Positions 1-9,647 of a stretch of DNA of 64,000 bases are shown piece after piece. Location: the NCBI GenBank assembly GCA_948144175.1, contig CANXME010002517.1:2170001-2234000 (forward strand), in the 5' to 3' direction. Both the position numbers and the translations under genes were made by a program. Within the stretch, counting starts at the first letter, position 1; every line of letters begins with the position of its first letter. This DNA comes from Closterium sp. NIES-65 (taxonomy: Eukaryota > Streptophyta > Zygnematophyceae > Desmidiales > Closteriaceae). The notes under the pieces are model-generated. The model was not told the DNA's origin. It was given only the letters and a program-made list of their open reading frames with translations, and ran no database searches.

Positions 1-603
1 GGGTATGGGCATGTTGAGCACGCGTTCGGACCGGTTCGCGTCGCGGTAAAGCCGCCGGAGAAGCATGAGGACCTCGAGCCGCTGCAGCCGTTCGTTGACT
101 TCGGCTGCCACGTCAGCGCTGACGAGGCTATCGCGAGCCGCCTCCGCATCCGACGCGGAAACATCTGACCGAGACACGGTTTCGACTAAAGCTAGCGCAC
201 CGTTCAAGCTCTTCGAATCTGAAACGGCGACGTTACCGGCGCCGTCATTTTCGTTTTCGGCAATGTCTCCGCCAGTGGTTCGCGCATTGGCACGAACAGA
301 TCGGCTTCCTTTGCGAGTATCGGGCCAGCCATTGTCGGGTACAAACGAAACCACGAGAACGCAGGACAACGGCTCTGCTAAGACGAACGACGCGCGGTCT
401 GGTCTCTCGGCGCTGGAACGTGCAGATACCGACGTCGAGTGTGACACTAACGAGGTGGATTTGCGTGAAAGAGAATTGGTCCGCAGCAGCACTTGCTGCG
501 GTCCTTTCAGGAGCTTAGAGCTTCCCGTGAAAAAACCACCATGAGAGAAACTTGGCGACGCGTCCCTCGCCAGAGACACGGAACGTGTCAACGGGATCGC
601 CAT
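1..603 (-). CDS. Partial unrecognised protein, 5' part, runs off the left edge
   Basis: The minus strand is open from a TAG at 688-690 to the window edge, 229 codons with no stop. The first ATG is at 601-603 and gives 201 residues before the edge. The N-terminal part is rich in Ser, Arg and Ala and poor in acidic residues, as organellar targeting sequences often are. The middle is acidic and low in complexity. The last about 40 residues (around ERLQRLEVLMLLRRLYRDA) look like an amphipathic, possibly coiled-coil helix. I do not recognise the family. The plus-strand frame over the same DNA (65-544) is also open, but its composition looks less like a protein. A host gene is the likeliest reading; a gag fragment cannot be excluded. 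Confidence 0.45.
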   Translation of the reverse strand, partial: MAIPLTRSVSLARDASPSFSHGGFFTGSSKLLKGPQQVLLRTNSLSRKSTSLVSHSTSVSARSSAERPDRASFVLAEPLSCVLVVSFVPDNGWPDTRKGSRSVRANARTTGGDIAENENDGAGNVAVSDSKSLNGALALVETVSRSDVSASDAEAARDSLVSADVAAEVNERLQRLEVLMLLRRLYRDANRSERVLNMPIP

Positions 604-690
604 GGCAGCGGCGACTGACGACGTCGGTTTGGAAAGGCCGTTAACAACGCCGGAAAAATCGCAAAGACTGACCAGGCACTGAGCGCTCTA

Positions 691-1834
691 CGATGGTGTC
701 GAGATTCCTGGTGCCAGAGAAATGCTCAATGCACAACAGAGAAGGATCCGTTGGAAGGAAAAGATTCCTCTGCTCAGACAGCCCAGGACAGACAAGCTGG
801 AGAGATTCTTCCACACACACACCAAGAGGGATGAAGATGCTTCTCAGTTAGACGGAAACGAGAGGGGTCAAGACGGAAGGGAACAGAGTTGACGTGATGA
901 CTGCTCTTGGCCAATCCCATCTCGCACGCCGCGGTTTTGGGCCAGGGGGCAGGGAGCAAACTTCAAGGTTTCCTTGGCTCCCCCATAGACGAATTTGCTG
1001 GTTGGGGCAGGCTGAAATGATTTGTATTGGTCGTGTATCGACGGTTCGAGAATCGGAAGTTGGAAGATTTGTGAAGCCTGGTTTGCACCAGCAGCACTCC
1101 ACGCATTCCCTAGGTTCAGCAGACTTTGATTGGAAGCGCATCTGTTCTGTTAGCGAAACACGAGAGATGAGTGGTACACGCTTCGCGCTACCGTGGCAGC
1201 GACCTGGAGAAACCATGATCCAGAGCAGATGAGATCACGAATCGTTGGGCAGATTCGCCACGTGGACATAGCCAGTGACACGAGAGTCCTCCGTGGGTGT
1301 GCTTCTTGCCAGAAGCCTCAGCCCCCTGTGCTAAGCTGCCCACATCGGCTCGTTCCTGCCACACTTGAATCACGGATTCTTATGGCGGATTTTCGTTATC
1401 GCTCAAAAATACTGCGGCTAGGTGTTTGCAGTGTGCTAGAAAGGGTTTGTTCATAACAATAAGCATGGTACTATCCATTTTATCACGCAAGTCGCATACA
1501 AAGTTGGAAGCCGAGTTGGTCGAGGGGGCGGGGGGGGAGGAACTGGGTCCTTAGAGGGATCTGAGGCCTAAGGCTGGATATCTGACGACTGGCTGACTGA
1601 ATGCTGGCTTCCAAGAGCTTTTTTGTATGTTTGCATGCACGAGATGATTCCTTGTTTCCTTGCCATCTTACCCCCCTCTTTGGTTTAGGTGATGGATTGC
1701 TTGCTCTGCTGCATGTTTGCTTCCCGAACAACCAGTGGACCATGTAGAGGCATTGTTCCGTAGGTGCTCTCTAGCCATGCGTTGTCCTTCCCTCCTGCCA
1801 TATCTATACCTTATGTATTATCGATAAACGGCCC

Positions 1835-1838
<4 letters not shown>
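691..1838. other. Stretch with no supported gene
   Basis: Only short overlapping frames in conflicting directions occur here, and none resembles a family I know. The interval would hold the promoter of the minus-strand gene at 1-603 if that gene is real. It contains a G-run near 1530 and no repeat structure I could see. Confidence 0.4.

Positions 1839-1915
<77 letters not shown>
1839..1915. repeat. (GA)n microsatellite, left
   Basis: About 38 uninterrupted GA dinucleotides. A second GA tract at 2879-3016 ends the LINE fragment, so the two tracts bracket it. Confidence 0.95.
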
Positions 1916-1916
<1 letters not shown>

Positions 1917-2233
1917 AGACCGCTGACTGACCCATTGAAGAGCAGACCGCTGACTTCACCATGACAGACCGTAGCAGCGGGGCAGTCTACGTCTGTGATG
2001 TGACCATCACGGACCCTATCAGCATAAGGGACCCTGAAGCGCAGAAAGGCAGGGGGTGGTTTCAGAATCCCAACCACTAGACCATTGGGATAAAAGGGCT
2101 TGTTTCAGTAGCGGGTCAGTGCGCCCATAACCCCCCAGGCAAACGTGCCTGTAACCCTTCCTTAGGATCGATCGGGGATCACCAGTGGACCTCTGACACC
2201 CCCCCGCACTGGGATGCCCGAAGTGCATACACC

Positions 2234-2292
2234 GGGATTCGAACCCGAGACCTTCGCTCTGATACCATTTCAGAATCCCAACCACTAGACCA
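2234..2292 (-). promoter_or_regulatory. tRNA-like Pol III A and B boxes within the TRIM
   Basis: On the minus strand TGGTCTAGTGGT (2281-2292) fits the Pol III A box, and GGGTTCGAATCCC (2234-2246) fits the B box perfectly. They are 34 nt apart, within the spacing seen in tRNA genes. The primer-binding site lies between them. A TTTT run lies just upstream of the A box in each LTR (2300-2303 and 2092-2095) and could act as terminator. Use as a promoter is inferred. Confidence 0.5.
2256..2267 (-). promoter_or_regulatory. TRIM primer-binding site (initiator Met tRNA type)
   Basis: TGGTATCAGAGC on the minus strand, immediately adjacent to the LTR. This is the classic complement to the 3' end of plant initiator Met tRNA. 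Confidence 0.85.
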
Positions 2293-2876
2293 TTGGGATA
2301 AAAGGGCTTGTTTCAGTAGCGGGTCAGTGCGCCCATAACCCCCCAGGCAAACGTGCCTGTAACCCTTCCTTAGGATCGATCGGGGATCACTAGTGGACTT
2401 CTGACAGGTGGGCGGCAAGGGAGCAAGCCGACAAAAAGATACAGCACTACGCTAACCGCCCAGATACGGTTAGCTTCTTCCCGCTGGCTGTGGAAACCTA
2501 CGGCTGCCCTTGTGCCGAGGTACCTGTTTTTCTGAAGCTCTTAGCAGGCACGGCGGCTCGGCGCCACTTCAACGCCGACTCAAAATCCTTTCATGCCGCG
2601 AAGTTTCTGCACCAGTTCAGACAGAGATGGTCGGTGGCCCTTCAGAGGGCACAGTCTGTAGGCCTCTTACTCAAGCTCGGGGAGGCGGCGGCGGCAAAGA
2701 ACCCGCCAGTAGGCGGAATTGGGAAGGAACTGAACCTGGGGGATTGTTTTGCGGTGGTCGAGCCCCTCCTGGAGCTCTAGAGGGGGTTGTGGGTAGGATC
2801 CGGTGCGTTGGTTGTTTCCTAGGCCTCTATAAACCTGCATGCTTGTACTTTGCGGCTAAATCAATACAAGGACCAT

Positions 2877-2878
<2 letters not shown>

Positions 2879-2957
<79 letters not shown>

Positions 2958-2960
2958 GGA

Positions 2961-3014
<54 letters not shown>

Positions 3015-3016
3015 GA
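2879..3016. repeat. (GA)n microsatellite with GGGA interruptions, right
   Basis: A long GA tract with a few GAGGGA variants around 2945-2965 and 3001. It directly follows the LINE 3' UTR. Confidence 0.95.
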
Positions 3017-3165
3017 AGAACCTAGCCTTTTCCCTCTGCTTAGAGCACTATACCCTCTGTCATATAAGGGCCTCTCGTGCCTTCGTTCCTTGATGATTCT
3101 GTGTGGTGCCATCAAATGGGACCTAGTCTTTGCCCTCTGCTCATTGCCCTCAACACTCTATTCCC
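3017..3165. other. Short unassigned spacer with an internal duplication
   Basis: Around 3021-3115 and 3125-3215 a related sentence occurs twice: a CCTAG...TTTGCCCTCTGC part followed by CTTCGTTCCTT and a GTGTGGTGCC part. This is an imperfect tandem duplication of about 105 bp whose second copy runs into the Copia-R fragment. Confidence 0.5.
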
Positions 3166-4281
3166 CTAGAAATATAATGACCTATTGCACCTTCGTTCCT
3201 TCATTATTTTGTGTGGTGCCAGTATAGGTGTAGGTCGCTGAGAACTTCGACCGTGAGACACAGGACACAAGCTCGTGCGCAACATAGCAGCCTGCAAACG
3301 ACTAGGGGGGACTTCATGACTCATAGGAATGCGATTGATCTCAATGATCAAGTTTATGTGACGCCCAGCTACCCCATTCTGCTGCGTCGATTCCGGGAGT
3401 GAGTACGTCTGGATGATGCCCTCTGCACGACAAAACTGGCCAAGGCGACCAAAGGCGAACTCACCACAATGGTCAGAGTGCAAACAAAGCACATGCTGGG
3501 TGCGTTGGGTGCGAACGGCAACCAGTGACGGATGGAGAACGCCCAGAATGCCGACCTTCCGCTCCAAGAGTAATACCATAGTGTAGTAGGATTAATCGTC
3601 TACAATGACCAGTGTGAAGCGCTCTTCGCACGGGCCAGGGACGGGGCCATGGCTCTTGACATCAATGTGCAACGTCTGAAGAAGTGTTGTGGTGGGAGGA
3701 AGCAAAGAGTGACGGGCGGCACGCTGCTTTCCCTCGACGCAAGGGGTGCACGGCGGCACATACGAGGGAAAGAGAGCGAGGAGCGAAGACGGAAGACCAG
3801 AGACGAGACCGTGCTTAGCCATACGACGGAGATGTTTAAGAGAGTGGTGACATGTACGATGGTACCACATGAGCGACGTATGAGTGAGCGGCCAGCAAAG
3901 CACGACGAAACTACATGACCATACCCAAGAACATGGGTGGACGAGGTATGCAGTACGAAAAGAGCTGATGCTGGGTCCCGGGGGAGCGTGGCAAAGGGAG
4001 AGCGTCCGTACAGGTCGCAAACCGCTCGTGTCCAAGAAATGTGGTGGTGTCGCCGAGGTCCTGAAGATGAACGAAGCCCTCCAAGCTCTTGGGGAACAAG
4101 GGGATGTGCTGCGTGTGAGGGAGCTAGAGGGGACTGCTGGCCATGCTAGTGTAGTAGCGCTGCAGTCCATGACCAACCAGAGGAGGGCTCGGCAAAGGAG
4201 CCTGCGATAAGAGCTGGAAGAAGCGCTAGGACACGCCGGAGTCGAGAGTGAAGGAGAGGGATGCGTTTGAAGTGGACGCAC
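3166..4281 (-). pseudogene. Copia-R integrase and GAG-pre-integrase remnant
   Basis: Two overlapping minus frames together give a decayed Copia integrase region. Frame 3592-4281 has LMWYHRTCHHSLKHL and PCTPCVEGKQRAA, the altered HHCC zinc region, then LQTLHIDV and LVIVDD around the first catalytic Asp. Frame 3166-3579 has CLHSDHCGEF (second Asp) and STQQNGVAGRH, where the usual NGVAER has lost its catalytic Glu. The frameshift and the catalytic loss mark it as dead. Reverse transcriptase and RNase H are missing to the left. Confidence 0.7.
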
Positions 4282-5760
4282 CTAGGTAGGAAACAGCGGA
4301 GGATTCTACACTATCCAAGGCAATAGAACCTATTATAGCCGCACACAAATGATGGAATCGTGCAACACCAAAGTGATCAAAATACATGGCAAACAAAGTA
4401 GGTCAAATACATGCAATCCACAACGCGACAGCGCAGGCCAGTCTGAGGGGGGCGCCATAAGCCCAGAGTGGGCGTGGAAGAGGTGGTCGACCATTGAAGC
4501 AGCGTGCAGTATAGTGATTGGTGCGCGCCCAGACGATGCCGCGCAGTGGACCATACTAAATCTGGTATTGGCGGGACCCAGTGGGGGGGGGCACGTGACA
4601 CCTAGCTGTCAGACCCGCCACCGCGGCCACCGCTCCCTAAGCTATTAGTTCCCAATGCCGTCGGGAGACCCACTACGCTGGGAGACCCATTCTTGGAGCT
4701 ATTACTGTTGTTGCTGTGACTATTGTTGCTGCTGCTGAGACTGCTACTTCCACTGCTGCTATTGCTGAGTCGCCGTCGCACCCCCAGGACCAACACCTCA
4801 TGCACCAGCACCCCCAAAACCGGCACTCCCAGGGCCAGCACCCCCCCATGTACCAAAACCACCACATTCTCTACGACCACAAACACCGCTGCGCTGTCCC
4901 CGCCCACTAGAGTGGGTAGAGATAGTTGCGACCTCCGCTGTAGCAGTAAAGCTCAACAATAGGAGCATTGGCAACTAGGGTAGGGAACTGGGGTGGAGTG
5001 CACTTTCAAAGATTGGGGGGGCTAGCATACTAGTTGTGCATGTAATGGTGTGAAGGCGGCTCTCGTTCTCAGTTAGACAAGCCTAGGAAAGGTCGATATT
5101 GAGGCTCATGGGGTGCATGGTGAGGTGGGCATCGCAGGCAGGCACGAGGCGGCAAGGGGGGCGGGTCGACAGGAAGTGCGATGTTAGATACATGGGGTTG
5201 AGCTCAGCAAGGTGGTCAGCAGTGCAAGCATCGCAGTAGCTATCAACAAGCACATGTGAGTAGTGTGGTCATTTACAGTGGGGAAAGCAGGACGATAAGG
5301 GAAGAGAAAAGGCATGAGGAGGCACCCTAGAGTACTAGAGGAGGGGGTGGAGAAGCGAGCAACAATATCATACTCTTTCGTCGACACGATCTTACGAAAG
5401 TGCACCCACTCAGCCAGTAACAGGAGGCAACTAGGAGCAAGGCATGCAGTAGCGTCACGCGACCCCCAGATTGAGTACGCAAGTTGGGCCATGCTTTGAG
5501 CCTCTTGCTCCTTCGGCGTGGGCTCGGAGGAAGAGCAGCAGGATGTTGAGGAGTGGGTAGCTCGCCCGACGCATGGGCGTACAGGATGACTTCACCCTCG
5601 CGCTGGCTCCATAAGTGGAGCGTGACATTGAGCTGCCACGCGTAAAATTCAATCGCCTGGCCCTTTGCATTGAGCTGCAGTACAAACTCGGACGCGGGGT
5701 CATCTGCGTGGAGGGGAGTGGACAACCACATACCAAGGAGGGGGCAGTCAAAGGCAGGCA
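4282..5760 (-). pseudogene. Copia-R gag remnant
   Basis: Minus-strand fragments resemble the gag of the other Copia elements here. At 5327-5731 the order of a KGQAIEFYAWQL segment and an ATGDLP-like LYAHASGELPTP segment matches the start of Copia-C gag. At 4602-4907 there is a Ser/Asn-rich and then Gly/Val-rich low-complexity tract like the gag C-terminal linkers. Many stops and frameshifts are present, and this is older than any other Copia in the window. Confidence 0.5.
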
Positions 5761-6220
5761 GGCATAGCTAAACCTAAAACCGCGGTTGCATGGGCAGTGG
5801 TGGGCAGCAGGTACAGGCTCGGCAATGTTGACCTGTGCGGTAGTAGGCGCTCAGCAGATGCATGAGAAGGTGCAACATCAGGCGCGGCGGCATGCACGGG
5901 GTAGGCGCGTGGCAATCGCACGGCAAGCGTCTTGCACAGAAGGCGCGGGTGGTGGCAGGCATAAGCAGTGGCGGGCGTGGGTGCGGGCGCGGGCAGAAGT
6001 GGGTGACGACAAGCAAGCGGCAGGCATGGCGGTGCGAGCCAGGGGGTAGTGGGGCGCTACGAGGTGCGATGGCAGGGCACGACGGTAGAGGCGCGACATG
6101 GCGCGACAGGCCTGTTATAGAGGGGAGTCACTACGGGGCGGGGAAGGAGATGGGTAGGGTGGGGAGGGGGAAGGGCGCTAGACGGGGGGCTATTGGAGAG
6201 GGGCCCATTAGAGGGGGGGC
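5761..6220 (-). repeat. GC-rich leader of Copia-R
   Basis: A G-rich, CGCG- and GGGC-rich stretch upstream of the Copia-R gag in the minus sense. It corresponds in position to the GC-rich repeat leaders between primer site and gag in Copia-0, A, B and C. It ends where Copia-0 is inserted at 6221, so Copia-0 probably landed in the Copia-R leader. Confidence 0.4.
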
Positions 6221-6356
6221 TGTCAAACTATATATGTTATGTTAGTTTCCGTAGGCTCTGGTGGGGTATCCAATGTAGGGTACAACCCCTTAGGGTTTTC
6301 ACTTGTACCAAAACTCTCTCGATAGTTTCACTCATTCCTAGCTACCTAATCTAACA
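6221..6356 (+). repeat. Copia-0 5' LTR
   Basis: 136 bp, TG...CA. It contains the GGGTACAACCCCTTAGGGTTTT block (6280-6299) shared by the other Copia LTRs, including a telo-box (AAACCCTAA on the minus strand). Confidence 0.9.
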
Positions 6357-6371
6357 TGGTATTAAGAGCAG
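6357..6371 (+). promoter_or_regulatory. Copia-0 primer-binding site
   Basis: TGGTATTAAGAGCAG directly follows the LTR. The first six bases match the initiator-Met type; the rest diverges. Confidence 0.7.
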
Positions 6372-6848
6372 TTAGGTTCTTAGGACCTAATTTTCAAGAG
6401 GGCCCACCGTTAAATCCCGTTTTTTAGCGCCTTACCCTGCGTGTCGAGCTGCCCCACCCGTCGCGCCGCCCTGCTGGCCGCGCGACGCGCGTTTTTTTCC
6501 TTGTCGCGCCGCCCTAGGGCCCTGCCCCGCCCGTCGCGTCGCCTTAGGGCCTTTGCGCCGCCCTCGGGAGCCAGTCGCGCTGCCCTGCTGGTAGCGCGCG
6601 ACCCCGCTTGGCCCGTCGCGTAACTGTAGGGGCCGCGCGCCGCCCTTACCTGCCCGCCGCGCCGACCTTTTTAGCAGCGCGCGGCTCGGCCCCACCCTCG
6701 CGCACCCCTACGGCCCTCGCGCCGCCCTTGTCTGCCCGGCGCGCCGCCCTTCTGGCAGCGCGCGGTTCGGCCCTCCCTCAAGCGTAGCTCTAGCGCCCGA
6801 GCACCGTTCTCCCCTACTAGTGCTACTGCTGCAACTACTGCTTCAGCT
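6372..6848 (+). repeat. Copia-0 GC-rich leader
   Basis: Irregular tandem CGCGCCGCCCT and GGCCCT motifs fill the space between primer site and gag ATG (6849). All Copia elements here carry a GC-rich repeat leader in this position, though the repeat units differ. Confidence 0.7.
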
Positions 6849-7898
6849 ATGGCCACCCTTCGAGTTCTGTCGTTCGATGCCGAGGGCCGCCCGATTCAGT
6901 CCGAAACCTGGCTAGATGACCTGCAGCTGTTCCTAATGAGCGATAGCAAGGACAATGTCTCGCTCTATGACCACACGTCTGGTGCCTCAGTCGCTCCCGC
7001 TGCCCCGCTAAGCTTAGGGACCGTTCCCAGTGGCAGACCCGTGATGATGCTGCGCGTCTAGCCGTTCGCAATCACCTTCCGTTAGCCGAGCTCACGCATT
7101 TTGGCGAGTACAAGACTGCTAAGACCCTGTACGACGCTGTAGTTGCTCGATACTCCTCATGCTGCCCTACCTGTTTCCTGAGCTGTCCACCTTTGCCATA
7201 GTTGCCGATCTCATTACCCACCTTCGCACTAGCGACACCCGCCTGCGCGCCGCCCTCCCCAAAGTGTTCTGTGCTAAGCATCCGCCTCCGATGTACTCGA
7301 CCCTCCACTTCATCGTCACCCGTCTCCCTGACTTGCTTAGCTCTGCCATGAACCATTTTCTCGCTCACTGTCCCACCGAACTCACTGTCGACCTCCTAGA
7401 GGAGCACCTCCTTGCAGCAGAGAAGAGCATTGTCGCTGTACGTGCTGCTCGTGGCGCTCCTCGATCCCCCATCTTTGAGGGGTGCTCTCCCTCTCCCCTT
7501 GCCCCCTCCTACGCTACTGCCGCTGCTGTTGACTACCTTGGTGCTGAGTCTGTTGGTGCTGCTTCTGCTCGTAGTGGGAGGCACCGCAGCGGCAAGGGCA
7601 AGGGAGCCAAGAGTGGTGTAGGTGGCACCGAGGGGGGTGGTGGTGGAGGCAGTGGAGGAGGAGGAGGTGGCGGAGGGAGTGGCGGCAGGAGTGCTGGCGG
7701 GAGTGGTAGCGTCGGTAGCGGCGGTGGAGGCGGTGGTGGCAGAGGGGGTGGCAGCGGCGGTGGCGGCAGCGGTGGCAGCAGCCGTGGCTGCCGGGGCGGT
7801 GGTGGCGGTGGAGGTGGAGGTCTAGGTAGAGGCACGGGCGCTGGTCAGAGGCAGCAGCAGCAGCAGCAGAGTCCCCAAACGACCCATCAGCTTCGTGA
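6849..7898 (+). pseudogene. Copia-0 gag (frameshifted)
   Basis: The start matches the Copia-A gag start (MAT..VL.FDAEGRPI). The frame closes at 7061 and continues in a second frame from 7159 with AALPKVFCAKHPPPMY and VDLLEEHLLAAEKSIVA, as in Copia-A. A Gly/Ser linker of about 75 residues (7620-7850) and a short poly-Gln run follow. At least two frameshifts separate start, core and zinc motif. Confidence 0.8.
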
Positions 7899-8997
7899 GT
7901 GGCTTGCTCAGCGTGGGAGGTCTGGGGGGGTGGTCGCTGCCCTTATGTCATTCGCACAGGTGACCGCAAGGGTCAGACATGCGGAAAGTTCCACACCCAG
8001 CACTGCTGCTTCTCCCACCTTGACGACGCCTGGAGTGAGGAGATGCGCGAGGACGTTGAGCGCCCTCGCTGGTATGAGCTGCTTAGGGCTGGTGTAGACA
8101 TCTTTGCTCTTGACTATGATGCTATTATTTCTGCCATGTATGCATTGGAGATTAGTGCTGATGGTGACGGTTACTTGTGTATGCCGCCTGACCCCGGTAT
8201 TGAGACTGGTACTCAAGGTATTGGTGAGGCTGCTTCCTTAGGTGCGAGCGAGTCTGCTCTCTCAAGTACTGCGCCTGCTGAGGCCTTGCACACCTTCACG
8301 CTTGACTCTGGTGCTTCCCGCTGCTTCTTTCGTGACAGTACTGCACTCACACCACTCCCTGCACCTGTTGCAGTCGCTCTGGCTGACCCCTCAGGGGGCC
8401 CAGTTCTTGCACGGTCCACCACTGTGCTCTCGTGCCCGGCGGTTCCTTCTGGCTCACTATCAGGTCTCCACCTCCCCTCGTTCTCTACGAACTTGGTGAG
8501 CACTGCTGTTATCCAGGATGCAGGGGTTGACACCTTCACCTCTGGTCGAGGGCGTGTGGCGATCTGTACGTGCTCCCAGATCGGCCGCCACCTGGCCACG
8601 TTTACCCGTCGGCCAGGGTCGAGTCTTTACACTTTGACAACTGCGCCTCCTCAGGTAGCTGCTACTGGTCAGGTGCCTGCGTCAGGTCAGGTAGCCTCCC
8701 CTTGTGAGTGTCGCTCCCTGTCGCACCAGACTCTTCTCTGGCACCACCGCCTGGGTCACCCCTCCCTGCCACGTCTACGTGGCATGCACCGTCGCCTCCT
8801 TGTGTCTGGTCTTCCCAAGTCTCTCCCTCCCCTCCCTGCCTCGCCTGCGCCGCCTTGCCTTCCTTCCGTCGAGGGGCGGCAGCGCACCGCTCCTCACTCC
8901 TCCTCCTTTCCCCCGACAGAGGCTCCTTTGCAGACCCTCCACTTGGACGTGTGGGGCCCAGCCTGCGTTCGTGGACAGGGCGGTGAGCGGTAATTTC
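7899..8997 (+). pseudogene. Copia-0 gag zinc motif, protease and GAG-pre-integrase
   Basis: One open frame holds a zinc-like motif C-X13-C-X3-H-X4-C (first Cys in CPYVIRTG), then the retropepsin motif LDSGASRCFF near 8305. The GAG-pre-integrase region follows, with LLWHHRLGHPSLPRL and a CLPSVEGRQRTA segment, and LQTLHLDVWGPA leading to the first integrase Asp. It is interrupted by the solo LTR at 8998. In the family's CVEGR motif the second Cys is replaced by Ser in this copy. Confidence 0.8.
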
Positions 8998-9173
8998 TGT
9001 CAGAATGTTATTATCTAGCCTGTAGTGGGGTGCTCTATAGCGAGTACAACCCTGTTAGGGTTTGCTATATGTATCCCAACTGCTGCAAGTGAACCCCCTC
9101 CTTTGTTCATTTCTCTCTTGCCTAGCTAGCTAAACCCTAGCTATGGCTCCTCACAGTGCTCACTATTCTCACA
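8998..9173 (+). mobile_element. Solo LTR inside the Copia-0 integrase
   Basis: 176 bp, TGTCAGAATG to CTCACA, flanked by ATTTC (8993-8997) and CTTTC (9174-9178), a 5-bp TSD with one change. It has the TGTAGTGGGGT and GTACAACCCTGTTAGGGTTT block of the Copia LTRs. A solo LTR arises by LTR-LTR recombination. The integrase reading resumes at 9179. Confidence 0.85.
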
Positions 9174-9647
9174 CTTTCTGTTGGTTGTCGTCGACTACTC
9201 GCGTTACACCACGGTCTTACCCTTGCGCACCAAGGGTGAGCTCCCTGCTTTCCTGATCCCTTGGATCCGAGCAGTTCGTCTCCAGCTCCGCCGTAGGATC
9301 CGGCAGGACCTTCCTGTCCTGCGTCTGCCCTCTGACACAGGTGGTGATTTCACCTCCGACCTCTTGCGGGCCTTTTGTCAGGGGGAGGGTATCGAGCAGT
9401 CGTTCATGCTTCCGGGCTCACCGCAGCAAAATGGGATTGCTGAGCGCCGCATTGGCTTGGTCATGGAGATCGCTCGTACCTCCTTGATCCATGCGGCGAC
9501 TCTCCATTTTCTGTGGCCGTTTGCGGTCCGGTACGCCACGCAGCAGCTCAACCTTTGGCCCCGTGTCTCCTTGCCAGAGACCTCGCCCACACTGCGTTGG
9601 ACGGGGGAGGTTGGCGATGCGTCGCGTTTCCGGGTCTGGGGTGCTCG
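9174..9647 (+). pseudogene. Copia-0 integrase core
   Basis: Contains VVVDYSRYTTVLPL, LRLPSDTGGDF with the second catalytic Asp, and SPQQNGIAERRIGL with the catalytic Glu. The frame is broken on both sides by solo LTRs. It corresponds closely to 25140-25620 of Copia-B. Confidence 0.8.

Larger units (their letters stand above)
2060..2406 (-). mobile_element. TRIM (miniature LTR element), copy 1
   Basis: Two 139-bp direct repeats (2060-2198 and 2268-2406) differ at about two positions. They flank a 69-bp core and sit between perfect 5-bp TSDs, GGTGG at 2055-2059 and 2407-2411. Read on the minus strand, the order is LTR, then TGGTATCAGAGC directly next to the LTR (initiator-Met tRNA primer site), a short core, a G7 tract as polypurine tract, then LTR. 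There is no coding capacity. The left-hand LTR end has mutated from TGTC to TTTC. The core and LTR also contain tRNA-like promoter boxes (see findings). It must be mobilised in trans. Confidence 0.9.
1961..2780 (+). pseudogene. LINE ORF2 C-terminal fragment
   Basis: Codons run from 1961 to 2059, skip the TRIM and its second TSD copy (2060-2411), and continue from 2412 to the TAG at 2778-2780. The protein shows the layout typical of LINE ORF2 C-termini: a short beta segment with VYVCDVTITDP, a basic Ala/Lys helix, then FFPLAVETYG followed by helices. The reverse transcriptase and endonuclease domains are absent, lost by 5' truncation. I recognise the layout from plant and algal LINEs in general and cannot name the clade. 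Confidence 0.55.
1916..2878 (+). mobile_element. 5'-truncated LINE (non-LTR retrotransposon) 3' end, split by a TRIM
   Basis: This is the C-terminal end of a non-LTR retrotransposon ORF2 plus a short 3' UTR that runs into the GA tract at 2879. The reading frame is interrupted by a 347-bp TRIM insertion and resumes exactly in frame once the insertion and one 5-bp duplication are discounted. Severe 5' truncation is typical of LINE insertions. A GA tract on both sides suggests integration into a GA microsatellite, or a GA-type tail. Confidence 0.6.

Noticed and set aside
65-544. 159-codon plus-strand frame
   Set aside because: It lies antisense to a longer minus-strand frame that continues to the window edge and has a more protein-like composition.
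2234-2292. A genuine tRNA gene
   Set aside because: A and B boxes are present, but no acceptor stem or anticodon arm could be paired; the primer site occupies the anticodon-arm position.
7533-7835. Poly-proline frame antisense to Copia-0
   Set aside because: Antisense of the Gly-rich gag linker; no homology features.
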